Below, one piece after another: positions 18,364 to 27,527 of a DNA stretch of 33,765 bases (within the stretch, counting starts at the first letter, position 1; each line of letters starts with the position of its first letter). Origin of the DNA: Treponema sp. (GTDB lineage Bacteria; Spirochaetota; Spirochaetia; Treponematales; Treponemataceae); the NCBI GenBank assembly GCA_024402655.1, contig JAKSTH010000013.1, forward strand, positions 1 to 33,765. Direction: 5' to 3'. The position numbers and the translations under genes were made by a program. The notes beneath the pieces were generated by a model, which worked only from the letters and a program-made list of their open reading frames with translations, was not told the origin of the DNA and did no database searches.

Positions 18364-20058
18364 ATGAGCAGTAATCAGGGTGTATTCGCTAAGGTTGGAA
18401 AAACCAGAATTATTCCTCTAGGTTTTAAAATCCTTCTTATTTTTATTTCACTTATTTTGCTGTCTAATTTTGCTACAAATGTTATTTCTATTCAGTTGTC
18501 GCAAAAGCAGATAATCAGTCTGAATAACGACATTATGGTTGATCAGCTGAAAGAAATTTTCAACAATGCTTCAAATCAGTATCAGATTTATACTTATTCA
18601 AAAAATCGTTATGAATCTATGACTGCTCTTCAAAAAGTTGCAAAATCCAGCTTTAAAAATCCTCATAGTGTAGCAGCCGGCATTACTCCAAAAGGTCTTG
18701 TTGGTTTTATGGTAAGCAATACAGACGGATTTTTGTGGAACAGTTTCGAAGATTCTGCTGCACTTGAAGAAATGAATTCAAGAAGAGAGCAGGGAATTAC
18801 AGAAGGTTCCATTCGTTTTAAAGATTACACTGGTGAATATTTTGGTATTTATAAATATCAGGCAGATTGGGATTTTTACCTGATTCGTGCTGAACAGGAA
18901 GCAGATCTTTCTAAAAATTCCAGAAGAGTATATTTGTATACAACATTAATCATTCTTTTACTCACAATCATCTTTGTTGTAGTAGGTTCCATTGTTGTAA
19001 ACAGAGAGTTTAGAACTGTAAAACAGATTACAAATGACTTGTATGCCATGCAGCGCAGTAAACAGCTGGATTTAATTGACCTTTCACAGGCTCCAAATGA
19101 TGATATTACTTATCTTGCAGCTTCATTCAACTCTTTATCATCTTCTGTAAACAACCTTTTGGGAACTTTCCAGAAGTTTGTTTCTAAAGACGTAGTTCAT
19201 AAAGCTTATACAGACCAGCGCATTGCATTGGAAGGAAGCCAGAAAGAACTTACAATGCTCTTTTCAGATATTAAATCTTTTACATATAGAACAGAAACTT
19301 TAGGAAACGATATTATTGACGTTCTTAATGTTCACTACAACAGAGTTATTCACAATGTTCACGAAAACAGTGGTGTAGTTGGTTCCATTATTGGAGATGC
19401 CATTCTTGCAATTTATGGTACTTTAGATTCCACTATGACAAAATCATATAACGCCATTAGAGCTGCCTGGGATATTACCAGAGCAACAGCAGATCTTCGT
19501 CAGACTATGATTGAACGACGCAGCGAAATTGAAAAAAGACGCCAGCTTACAGATTCGGAAGACAGAGTTTTCCAGGCTGTTTTGCTTGATGTTGGTGTTG
19601 GTATAGATGGTGGTAATGTATTCTACGGAAATATTGGTTCCAGCGAACATATGGCAAATACTGTAATTGGTGATAATGTAAACTCTGCATCCCGCCTGGA
19701 AGGTCTTACCCGCGTATATCATTTGCCGGTTATTGTTTCAGAATATGTTAAAGACGAAGTTGAAAAAGAAAGCGGCAGATACAAATTCTATGAAATAGAT
19801 ATGGTTCAGGTAAAGGGAAAAACAGAAGGTAAAAAAATCTATTTCCCATTTGATACTATGGAAATGGATATGAGCATTATGCCAAAATACGATATTTTTG
19901 AAGAAGGTCTTGCTGCATATTATACAGGGGACTGGAAAACTGCCAGAAAGTGTTTTAAAGACTGCGAACTGGAAGTTTCGGAAGTATTCCTGGAAAGAAT
20001 GGGACTTAAAGCAGCACCAGAAGATTGGAGTGGTATATGGACAATGACATCAAAATAG
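18364..20058 (+). CDS. Membrane class III adenylate/guanylate cyclase with sensor and HAMP
   Basis: This 564-residue protein makes a cyclic nucleotide on the cytoplasmic side. Two membrane helices (about 21-43 and 190-212) flank a periplasmic domain of about 145 residues that may be a small Cache-type sensor. A HAMP linker follows (about 213-268). The catalytic domain (about 293-480) has both metal Asp residues, Asp302 (FSDIKSF) and Asp345 (IIGDAILAIYG), plus Asn440 and Arg444 (VNSASRLEG) for transition-state binding. The lysine that normally selects adenine, four residues before the second metal Asp, is Ser341. Thr433 occupies the partner position. Substrate is therefore uncertain. A TPR-like helix pair (LAAYYTGDWKTARKCF) ends the protein. 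It is preceded by a strong Shine-Dalgarno and overlaps the next gene by 22 bases. Confidence 0.88.
   Translation: MSSNQGVFAKVGKTRIIPLGFKILLIFISLILLSNFATNVISIQLSQKQIISLNNDIMVDQLKEIFNNASNQYQIYTYSKNRYESMTALQKVAKSSFKNPHSVAAGITPKGLVGFMVSNTDGFLWNSFEDSAALEEMNSRREQGITEGSIRFKDYTGEYFGIYKYQADWDFYLIRAEQEADLSKNSRRVYLYTTLIILLLTIIFVVVGSIVVNREFRTVKQITNDLYAMQRSKQLDLIDLSQAPNDDITYLAASFNSLSSSVNNLLGTFQKFVSKDVVHKAYTDQRIALEGSQKELTMLFSDIKSFTYRTETLGNDIIDVLNVHYNRVIHNVHENSGVVGSIIGDAILAIYGTLDSTMTKSYNAIRAAWDITRATADLRQTMIERRSEIEKRRQLTDSEDRVFQAVLLDVGVGIDGGNVFYGNIGSSEHMANTVIGDNVNSASRLEGLTRVYHLPVIVSEYVKDEVEKESGRYKFYEIDMVQVKGKTEGKKIYFPFDTMEMDMSIMPKYDIFEEGLAAYYTGDWKTARKCFKDCELEVSEVFLERMGLKAAPEDWSGIWTMTSK
20027..20030 (+). promoter_or_regulatory. 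GGAG ribosome site that sets the coiled-coil gene start
   Basis: GGAG inside the cyclase 3' end lies 6 bases before ATG 20037. This supports that ATG over the in-frame TTG at 20025, which overlaps the site. Confidence 0.6.
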
Positions 20059-21587
20059 AAGAAAAACAGATTACTCCAGCCCAGAGACATAAAGACGTTC
20101 TTTTGTTCTTAAATAAAGAACTGGACAGCCTGCAGATGAATGCCGGCAGTGGAAATACTTATAATCTTGAACATGAATACGCAAAAACAAGAAAAAATCG
20201 TTCACCATTTGTTCCTCTTGTTATTATAGGATGTTTCCTTATTACTTTGGGAATTGCATGGTTTTTAAGTTATAGAATTACAAAACAGAATCAGTCAGTA
20301 GAAGTAAATCTTGAAGAATTTGATTCTTTGAATTTAAAAACTTTACTGGACAGCGTTACAAAAGTTCAGGATAAATACGACAATGCTGTTAAAAAAAGAG
20401 ATCAGACTGTGTCTCAAATGGAATCTGAACTTAAACAGCTGGAAAACAAAAAGGAAGATGAATTGTTTGTCCTTGCTTCTCTTTCTAAAGTAGATGGAGT
20501 TTCTGCAGCAAAGCGTCAGGCAATTATTGATGAATATGAAACAAAAGTTGCTGCTGTGCGTGCCCAATACGAAGAAAAAATTGCAGAACTGGAAGTGGAA
20601 ATTCAAGACTATAAAACAGAACTTGCAACTTACGACTCTTCTAAAGTTGAATCTGCAAAAGCTTTGGAACAGGCAGTATCTAGTGAACGCTCTGTACAGG
20701 AACTGGAAAAAAAGCGCCTGGTAGAAACTTATGAAAACCGCATTGCCCAATTGGAAGCAGATGTAGAAGCCTTTACTTCTGATAAAAGTGTTCGTTCTGC
20801 AGTAGAGCAGGTAACTAAAAAATATTCCGGCGAAATTGAAAAACTGGACCCTGTTGTAAAAGATGAACAGGCAAAAGCTATTGTAAACGATTACAGATAC
20901 AAAATTACAAAAACTTATGATGCTGTAAATTATCAGGAAATGTGGCAGGAAGATGAAGCCCTTTCAGCTAATTTACAGCAGTATCAGGATTTGTATACAA
21001 AATATAAATATCTTAGAAAATTTGTTGCTTCTGTGCCACAGAAAAACAGTATTCCGGGGCTTGTTAATACAACAAACAAACTTGTAGACGAAATGAGCGA
21101 AACTTATATTTCTTCTATTGAAGTATTGCAGAATCAGAAAAATGAATTGCTGGCCCAGATAGAAGCCCTTAATTTACAGATGGAAGAATTGGAACTTCAG
21201 CATCAGGAAGAAATTGCTGCCATGTTAAATAAAAACGAACTGGAACGAGGTGCCTTGGAACAGTATTATGCAAGAGTTAATTACAATTATAAAGACTGTA
21301 TTAATCAGCTTGTAAACACTGCAGACCAGTCGGGAGTTGTTGTTTATGCAACTTCTAAAGATTCCGTAGTTGTTTTTGTAGTTCCTCGTTACAGATATCT
21401 TATAACTCCAGCAGGAACTCTTGTGGAAATTGAAGGTGTACATAAAGTTTCAGGCCGACTTATTCCTTATGGCGATGACGGTTTTTATAAATTTGTTTCT
21501 GATGTAGACGAAAACGGAAACGAAGTTGATTATAATCTTAGAGACATAACACCTGGTTCTTTTGTAAAATTTGTTTCAGTTGAATAA
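20037..21587 (+). CDS. Single-pass membrane protein with long periplasmic coiled coil
   Basis: About 516 residues, starting at ATG 20037 inside the cyclase gene. A polar cytoplasmic N-terminus (about 1-50) is followed by one membrane helix (about 54-76, FVPLVIIGCFLITLGIAWFL). Residues about 90-390 are rich in Glu, Lys, Gln and Leu with heptad character and should form long coiled coils. An ordered C-terminal domain of about 125 residues is beta-rich (VVVFVVPRYRYLITPAGTLVEIEG) and ends SFVKFVSVE. I do not recognise the family. The 22-base overlap implies translational coupling to the cyclase, so it may be a partner that transmits an envelope signal or spans the periplasm. That role is inference. 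No catalytic motif is visible. Confidence 0.8.
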   Translation: MDNDIKIEEKQITPAQRHKDVLLFLNKELDSLQMNAGSGNTYNLEHEYAKTRKNRSPFVPLVIIGCFLITLGIAWFLSYRITKQNQSVEVNLEEFDSLNLKTLLDSVTKVQDKYDNAVKKRDQTVSQMESELKQLENKKEDELFVLASLSKVDGVSAAKRQAIIDEYETKVAAVRAQYEEKIAELEVEIQDYKTELATYDSSKVESAKALEQAVSSERSVQELEKKRLVETYENRIAQLEADVEAFTSDKSVRSAVEQVTKKYSGEIEKLDPVVKDEQAKAIVNDYRYKITKTYDAVNYQEMWQEDEALSANLQQYQDLYTKYKYLRKFVASVPQKNSIPGLVNTTNKLVDEMSETYISSIEVLQNQKNELLAQIEALNLQMEELELQHQEEIAAMLNKNELERGALEQYYARVNYNYKDCINQLVNTADQSGVVVYATSKDSVVVFVVPRYRYLITPAGTLVEIEGVHKVSGRLIPYGDDGFYKFVSDVDENGNEVDYNLRDITPGSFVKFVSVE

Positions 21588-21608
21588 TTGCTTTAATACC
21601 ATTAAACT
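21580..21608 (+). promoter_or_regulatory. Candidate leaderless promoter for the activase gene
   Basis: TTGAAT (21580-21585), a 17-base spacer and TAAACT (21603-21608) end 7 bases before the ATG at 21616. The -35 overlaps the end of the coiled-coil gene. No Shine-Dalgarno is visible. Both hexamers match consensus at 4 of 6. Confidence 0.3.
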
Positions 21609-21615
21609 GTAATTT

Positions 21616-24600
21616 ATGGAAAATAATGCAGAAATGGTACCTGTAAGAATTGGTATTGATGTTGGCTCTACAACTGTAAAAGTTGCAATTCTCAGTGATG
21701 ATGATAAATTGATTTATGGTGACTATCAGCGCCATAGAGCAGATATTAGAAGCACAATTATTAATGTTGTAAACAAAGCTCTTGATTTTCTTCAGCAGCA
21801 GTATCCTGCAAAAGAGCAGCAGACTGTAACTGTTAAGGTTACTGGTTCTGGTGGTCTTTCAGTTTCTCAGTGGTTGAACATTCCTTTTATTCAGGAAGTT
21901 ATTGCTGCTACAACTTCAGTCAAAAAACTTATTCCTCAAACAGATGTTGTAATTGAACTTGGTGGTGAAGATGCCAAGATTACATATTTTAAAGGCGGTG
22001 TTGAACAGCGCATGAATGGTACTTGTGCCGGTGGTACAGGTGCTTTTATTGATCAGATGGCGGCTCTTTTGGAAACAGATGCTTCTGGTCTTAATGAACT
22101 GGCAAAAGGCGCACAGCAGATTTATTCTATTGCGGCTCGTTGTGGTGTATTTGCCAAAACTGATATTCAGCCTTTAATTAACGAAGGTGCTCGTCGTGAA
22201 GATATTGCTGCTTCTATTTTCCAGGCAGTTGTATCTCAGACAATTTCTGGTCTTGCATGTGGAAAACCTATTCGTGGAAATGTAGCTTTCCTTGGTGGTC
22301 CATTGCACTTTTTGGATCAGCTCCGTTATAGATTTATTGAAACCCTCCATTTAAAAGATGATGAAATTATTGTTCCAGAAGATTCCCAGCTTTTTGTTGC
22401 CAGCGGATGTGCTTTTGGTGCAGAACGTAAATTTGAAAACGGTGAATATAAATTCCCAACAATTAAAGAATTCCGCGACAGTCTTTCAAATCTTGTAGGT
22501 GCAGAATTAAGCGAAGTTCAGCGTCTGGAACCATTGTTTAAAAATCAGGCTGAATTAGATGAATTTGAAGTTCGCCATTCAGAACAGAAAGCAAAACGCG
22601 GTGACTTAAATAAAACACACGGTCCAGTTTTCTTAGGTTTAGACTCTGGTTCTACAACAACAAAAGCCTGTCTTATAGATAAAGACGGCCGCATTATCTG
22701 GGATTTCTATGCTCACAATCAGGGAAATCCTGTGGAACTGGCAGTAAAAGTTTTAAAAGATTTGTATAAAATTTTACCAGATGATGTATATATTGCCCGT
22801 TCAGTTTCTACTGGTTATGGTGAAGCTTTGTTCCAGGCTGCTCTTGGAGTAGATTCTGGCGAAGTTGAAACAATTACTCATTTCCGTGCTGCAAACTTCT
22901 TTGTCCCTGGTGTAGAATTCCTTTTGGATATTGGCGGCCAGGATATGAAATGTCTGCGCATGAAAGACGGTGCAATTGTTTCTATTCAGCTTAATGAAGC
23001 CTGTTCTTCTGGCTGTGGTTCTTTCTTAGACAACTTTGCAAATACAATGGGTATGGATGTAAAAGAGTTTGGTAAAATCGCTCTTATGGCTCAAAAACCT
23101 GTTGATTTAGGAAGCCGCTGTACTGTATTCATGAATTCTCGTGTAAAACAGGCTCAGAAAGAAGGTGCTTCCGTAGCCGATATTGCTGCAGGTTTGTCTT
23201 ACTCTGTAATTAAAAATGCTTTGTTCAAAGTAATTAAACTCCGCAAAGCTTCTGATATTGGTGAAAAAGTAGTTGTACAGGGTGGTACATTCTTTAATGA
23301 TGCCATTCTTCGTGCTTTTGAAAAAATTGGCGGTGTAAATGTATATCGTCCAGATGTAGCTGGTCTTATGGGTGCTTATGGTTCTGCCCTTGTTGCCCTT
23401 GATCAGTGGATTGATTTAATGGAACCAAAACCAGGAGAGCCAGAAGGTACAGTTCACGATGTTCGTTCAAACATTGCAACTTTAGATGAACTGGAAAAAT
23501 TCCATGTAGACCTGGAGCTTAAACGCTGCGGTAAATGTCAGAATAACTGTCTTCTTACTATTAATACTTTTGCTACTGGTGGTGAAAAACGCACTTTCAT
23601 TACAGGTAACCGTTGTGAAAAAGGTGCCGAATTAGAAGGAAATGTAATAGATGCCAGCAACAAAAAGAATACAGGTCTTGATGATGATGAAGATGTAGGA
23701 CCACTTCCAAATCTTTTTGACTGGAAATATAAACGCTTGTTTAATTATGTTCCTCGTCGTCCAGAAGAAGCTCCTATGGGTGATGTTGGTATTCCTCGTG
23801 TATTGAATATGTACGAAAACTATCCATTGTGGTTCACTTTCTTTAATGAACTTGGTTTCCGTGTATTGTTAAGCCAGCGTTCTTCCCGTACTGTTTACGA
23901 AAAAGGATTGGAAACAATTCCATCTGAATCAGTTTGTTATCCTGGAAAAATCAGTCATGGTCATGTAGAAAGTCTTATTCAGCGTGGCATAAAATTCATT
24001 TTCTATCCTTGTGCTCCTTACGAAAAACAGGAAGATCCAGGAGCAGGAAATCACTATAACTGTCCAATTGTAACAAGTTATCCAGAAGTTCTTAGAAACA
24101 ATGTAGATGCATTAAGACAGGATTCTTCTATTACTTACATGGATCCTTTCCTCCCAATTTATGACAAGCCTCGTTTGGCTCAGAGATTGTGTGAAGAACT
24201 TCTTCCAAAATTCCCTAAGCTTACTAAAAAACAGATTTTCGATGCTGTTGATAAAGCATGGGCAGAACAGGAAAAATTTAAGGAAGATGTAAGAAAAGCC
24301 GGAGAAGAAGCTCTGGAAGAAATTATTACAAAAGGTGGCAGCGGTATTGTTCTTGCAGGCCGTCCATATCACCTGGATCCAGAAATTAACCACGGTATTC
24401 CAGAAATGATTAATGGCCTTGGACTTGCAGTATTTACAGAAGACAGCATTGCTCATCTTGGAAATATTGAACGCCCGCTTCGCATTATTGATCAGTGGGT
24501 ATATCATAACCGACTTTATCGTGCAGCTCAGTTTGTTTCAGAAATGGCTAATCTGGAACTGGTACAGCTTACTTCTTTTGGTTGTGGTCTTGATGCAGTT

Positions 24601-26112
24601 ACAGCAGATCAGGTAGATGAAATTCTTCGTGCCAAGAGCCGCATGTATACTCTTATTAAAATTGATGAAGGTTCTAACCTTGGTGCAGTTCGTATTCGTA
24701 TTCGTTCTCTTATTGCAGCTGTAAAAGAACGCCGCAGAAATAAGAGAAAGATTGTAAAATATTCCTCTGCATATCATCGTGTAATTTTTACAGAAGAAAT
24801 GAAAAAAGATTACACAATTATTGGACCACAGATGTCTCCAATCCACTTTAGACTTTTACAGAAAGCCTTTAGAAGCGGTGGCTATAATTTTGTTGTTCTT
24901 GATGCAGTAGATCCAAAAGCTATAGAAGCAGGTCTTAAATATGTTAATAATGATGCCTGCTATCCGTCTTTGCTGGTTGCTGGTCAAATGATTAGTGCCC
25001 TTGAAAGTGGAAAATATGATCTTGATAAAGTTGCTTTAATCATTACTCAGACTGGTGGTGGTTGTCGTGCAACAAACTATATCGGCTTTATTCGTCGTGC
25101 GTTAAATGATGCAGGTTGGGGACAGATTCCAGTACTTTCTTTAAGTGCTCAAGGTTTTGAAAAAAATCCTGGTTTTAAACTTACTCCTAAACTTGTTATG
25201 AATCTTGCACAAGCTCTGGTTGTAGGTGATGTTTTAATGCGTGTTCTTTACCGTGTTAGACCATATGAAGCTGTTCCTGGCAGTGCAAATCAACTTTACG
25301 AAAAATGGAATGCTGTTGCAGAAGATTTATTTGCAAAAGGTATAAAAATTTCTCAGTACAACAAACTTATGAAAGATATCATCCGTGATTTTGATAATCT
25401 TCCATTAAAACCTATTAAAAAACCAAGAGTAGGTGTTGTTGGTGAAATTCTTGTTAAATTCCATCCAACTGCAAACAATCAGATTGTAGAAACAATAGAA
25501 AAAGAAGGTGCAGAATGTGTTATGCCAGATCTTCTCGATTTCTTCTTCTACACATTTGCAACTGGTATTTTCCGTCACAAACAGCTGGCATTTGATGCTA
25601 AAACAGAAAGAAATGCCCGTCTTTTAGTTTGGGGTCTGGAACTTTTCCGTGGCAAAATGAAAAAATATCTTCGTAAGAGCCGTCGTTTTGAAGCACCAAA
25701 TCACATTTACAAAATGATGAAAGGTGTAAATGATATTGTTCAGCTTGGTAACATTACTGGCGAAGGATGGTTTTTAACAGCAGAGATGGTTGAACTTATT
25801 CATGAAGGTGCTCCAAGTATTGCTTGTGTTCAGCCATTTGCTTGTCTTCCAAACCATGTAACTGGTAAAGGAATGATTAAGGAATTAAGAAGAAGATTCC
25901 CAGAAGCAAATATTAGTGCTATTGATTACGATCCTGGTAGTTCAGAAGTTAATCAGTTGAACAGACTTAAATTACTGCTTTCAAATGCACCTGTTGGTAA
26001 GCATCCTGATGAAGTAAAAGACGGTTATGTTCGTGCTGCAGATGGTTCTCTTGTAAAAGCAGAAATCAGACTTGCAGAAGGTGCTACAGATACAGATCCT
26101 GCCCAGCACTAA
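21616..26112 (+). CDS. Giant 2-hydroxyacyl-CoA dehydratase activase-type protein (BadF/HgdC family fusion)
   Basis: This is a 1498-residue soluble multi-module protein. Module 1 (about 10-275) is an ASKHA ATPase: GIDVGSTTVK, ELGGEDAK, GTCAGGTGAF, with Cys137 and Cys176 where HgdC binds its 4Fe-4S cluster. Module 2 (about 338-600) repeats it: GLDSGSTTTK, DIGGQDMK, EACSSGCGSF (Cys463, Cys467) and Cys502. A Cys-x2-Cys-x3-Cys knot follows (Cys638, 641, 645, plus Cys667). Residues about 728-1050 (Cys774, 799, 816, 990) and about 1065-1460 (Cys1115, 1150, 1404, 1410) resemble DUF2229 and HgdA/B dehydratase-like folds. Known relatives use ATP to push low-potential electrons into a dehydratase or double-cubane protein. 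The substrate here is unknown and no acyl-CoA genes are nearby. Frequent GGT and CGT codons suggest high expression. Confidence 0.88.
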   Translation: MENNAEMVPVRIGIDVGSTTVKVAILSDDDKLIYGDYQRHRADIRSTIINVVNKALDFLQQQYPAKEQQTVTVKVTGSGGLSVSQWLNIPFIQEVIAATTSVKKLIPQTDVVIELGGEDAKITYFKGGVEQRMNGTCAGGTGAFIDQMAALLETDASGLNELAKGAQQIYSIAARCGVFAKTDIQPLINEGARREDIAASIFQAVVSQTISGLACGKPIRGNVAFLGGPLHFLDQLRYRFIETLHLKDDEIIVPEDSQLFVASGCAFGAERKFENGEYKFPTIKEFRDSLSNLVGAELSEVQRLEPLFKNQAELDEFEVRHSEQKAKRGDLNKTHGPVFLGLDSGSTTTKACLIDKDGRIIWDFYAHNQGNPVELAVKVLKDLYKILPDDVYIARSVSTGYGEALFQAALGVDSGEVETITHFRAANFFVPGVEFLLDIGGQDMKCLRMKDGAIVSIQLNEACSSGCGSFLDNFANTMGMDVKEFGKIALMAQKPVDLGSRCTVFMNSRVKQAQKEGASVADIAAGLSYSVIKNALFKVIKLRKASDIGEKVVVQGGTFFNDAILRAFEKIGGVNVYRPDVAGLMGAYGSALVALDQWIDLMEPKPGEPEGTVHDVRSNIATLDELEKFHVDLELKRCGKCQNNCLLTINTFATGGEKRTFITGNRCEKGAELEGNVIDASNKKNTGLDDDEDVGPLPNLFDWKYKRLFNYVPRRPEEAPMGDVGIPRVLNMYENYPLWFTFFNELGFRVLLSQRSSRTVYEKGLETIPSESVCYPGKISHGHVESLIQRGIKFIFYPCAPYEKQEDPGAGNHYNCPIVTSYPEVLRNNVDALRQDSSITYMDPFLPIYDKPRLAQRLCEELLPKFPKLTKKQIFDAVDKAWAEQEKFKEDVRKAGEEALEEIITKGGSGIVLAGRPYHLDPEINHGIPEMINGLGLAVFTEDSIAHLGNIERPLRIIDQWVYHNRLYRAAQFVSEMANLELVQLTSFGCGLDAVTADQVDEILRAKSRMYTLIKIDEGSNLGAVRIRIRSLIAAVKERRRNKRKIVKYSSAYHRVIFTEEMKKDYTIIGPQMSPIHFRLLQKAFRSGGYNFVVLDAVDPKAIEAGLKYVNNDACYPSLLVAGQMISALESGKYDLDKVALIITQTGGGCRATNYIGFIRRALNDAGWGQIPVLSLSAQGFEKNPGFKLTPKLVMNLAQALVVGDVLMRVLYRVRPYEAVPGSANQLYEKWNAVAEDLFAKGIKISQYNKLMKDIIRDFDNLPLKPIKKPRVGVVGEILVKFHPTANNQIVETIEKEGAECVMPDLLDFFFYTFATGIFRHKQLAFDAKTERNARLLVWGLELFRGKMKKYLRKSRRFEAPNHIYKMMKGVNDIVQLGNITGEGWFLTAEMVELIHEGAPSIACVQPFACLPNHVTGKGMIKELRRRFPEANISAIDYDPGSSEVNQLNRLKLLLSNAPVGKHPDEVKDGYVRAADGSLVKAEIRLAEGATDTDPAQH

Positions 26113-26132
26113 AGAAAGGGTTGTGGAAAGTG

Positions 26133-26137
26133 GGAGG
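26133..26137 (+). promoter_or_regulatory. Strong Shine-Dalgarno for a GTG start
   Basis: GGAGG lies 9 bases before GTG 26147, which begins a clear signal peptide. An ATG at 26140 is in another frame and stops after 11 codons, so GTG is the likely start. Confidence 0.65.
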
Positions 26138-26146
26138 AAATGCAGC

Positions 26147-27511
26147 GTGAAAAAAATATTTTTACATTTATGTTTAGTTTTATTTTTCTCAGTTTTTTGT
26201 TATGCAGAATATAATTCCCGTGGGGTACCAGATTCTGCAGACATTAGAAAAGGATTAGTAGAAGCCTGGTTCGAAGCTCCTGTAGAAGAACTTAGAGATA
26301 AAATTCCAGAAATCCGGTCAAATGCAGCAGGTCAGAAGTTCCGTGTTTATATGGAAGAAGAAGACAGTTATTACTGTGTTTATGTTGCCCCTGGAAAATC
26401 AATGGATGTAAATATTTTTTCAGAAGGCAGTCTGGTAAAAGAACAGCAGATTGTTTACCCTGGAAATCTTCCCGGAACATGGGTTTTAATTAAAGATAAA
26501 AATACAAACAAACCTTTAAGAATCAGATATTTATTCACAGGCGACAGCGATGTTTTTGTTCAGTTTACTCCTAACGGAAAAGTTGCTCTTGCAGATTTAG
26601 TAATTTTTGGTGAATATGCTGCAAAAGGTGTTTCAACTGGTGTTCCTTTTTCTCAGTTCTATTCTGCCAGTTTAGATGATGTAATGCTGTTTACTAAAAA
26701 AAGCCTGCCATGGAATTATGTTCTTACAGATTCAACATACTATCATGGTGTTCATTTTATGACAGAGGCTATTAAGAGTAAGCTTCCATCTGTTGTTATG
26801 ACAGATGATGCTATGTATGATGAAGATGATTTTGTTGTTTCCATTACAAGTGGCGCACCATTATATATTGATGAAGAAGAAAATAGTAATAAACGTTTCC
26901 TTTCTTCTGCCGGTTTTGCAAAATGGATTGCAGACGGTCTTGTGCGTCCTGTTACTGGTGGTAGCTTAAAACGTTCTCCATTAATTGTTCCAACAGTTTC
27001 TGTAAAAGATATTGGTGTACAGGGAGTTCGCTCTCAAAAATACAGTCTTTATTTTACTTTGGATTGGGTTCGTAATATTTCTTCGGCAGTTGTTTCTGTA
27101 TATGCAGGTAAAAATTATATTTATCCTGCTTCTGGTGTAGATGTAACAATCAGTCCTTTTGCTTCTTCATTAAAAGAAGGCAATGGAACTGTAAACACAG
27201 TAAGTTACATTCCAGACACAGGTTACAGAACTTCTATTTTACGTTCACTTTTGTATGTTCTTGCTGCCACAGAGCCAGATACTTTTTATTTAGGTGCTGT
27301 GCGTGAAACAGACAGAACTATCACTCCTGAATTAAAATCTTTCAGCAAATGTGTTGTTTTCTTCCCTTATTTTAAGAGTGACAATACTTTTGACTGCAAA
27401 TGTTTCATAGACGGACGAATGCTTTCTTTAGGTGATTTCTGCTTAAATTATCCGGAAGATTATGTATATCTTACAAGAATGCGTTCTTCAGAAAACTTTA
27501 TATTGTATTAA
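26147..27511 (+). CDS. Exported protein of unknown family, first gene of the TonB cluster
   Basis: A 454-residue protein starts at GTG with a classic signal peptide (VKKIFLHLCLVLFFSVFCYA, cleaved before EYNS). The next part is beta-rich (FRVYMEEEDSYYCVYVAPG). Positions about 145-235 (DDVMLFTKKSLPWNYV, YYHGVHFMTEAIKSKLPSVV) look like a mixed fold. A further beta-rich region with LYFTLDWVRNISSAVVSVYAG follows. I do not recognise a Pfam family. An open frame extends upstream to 26072, inside the previous gene, but lacks a ribosome site. The gene begins 34 bases after the activase and 16 bases before the TPR gene, so it should belong to the envelope operon. Its location is periplasmic or surface. 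Confidence 0.75.
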   Translation: MKKIFLHLCLVLFFSVFCYAEYNSRGVPDSADIRKGLVEAWFEAPVEELRDKIPEIRSNAAGQKFRVYMEEEDSYYCVYVAPGKSMDVNIFSEGSLVKEQQIVYPGNLPGTWVLIKDKNTNKPLRIRYLFTGDSDVFVQFTPNGKVALADLVIFGEYAAKGVSTGVPFSQFYSASLDDVMLFTKKSLPWNYVLTDSTYYHGVHFMTEAIKSKLPSVVMTDDAMYDEDDFVVSITSGAPLYIDEEENSNKRFLSSAGFAKWIADGLVRPVTGGSLKRSPLIVPTVSVKDIGVQGVRSQKYSLYFTLDWVRNISSAVVSVYAGKNYIYPASGVDVTISPFASSLKEGNGTVNTVSYIPDTGYRTSILRSLLYVLAATEPDTFYLGAVRETDRTITPELKSFSKCVVFFPYFKSDNTFDCKCFIDGRMLSLGDFCLNYPEDYVYLTRMRSSENFILY

Positions 27512-27527
27512 ATTTTGTATTAGACTT

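Noticed and set aside
26072-26146. Upstream extension of the exported protein into the activase gene
   Set aside because: The extension would bury the signal peptide. GTG 26147 has a strong GGAGG site at the right distance.
27462-27527. Upstream extension of the periplasmic TPR protein
   Set aside because: It would precede a textbook signal peptide that begins at ATG 27528 and overlaps the previous gene without a ribosome site.
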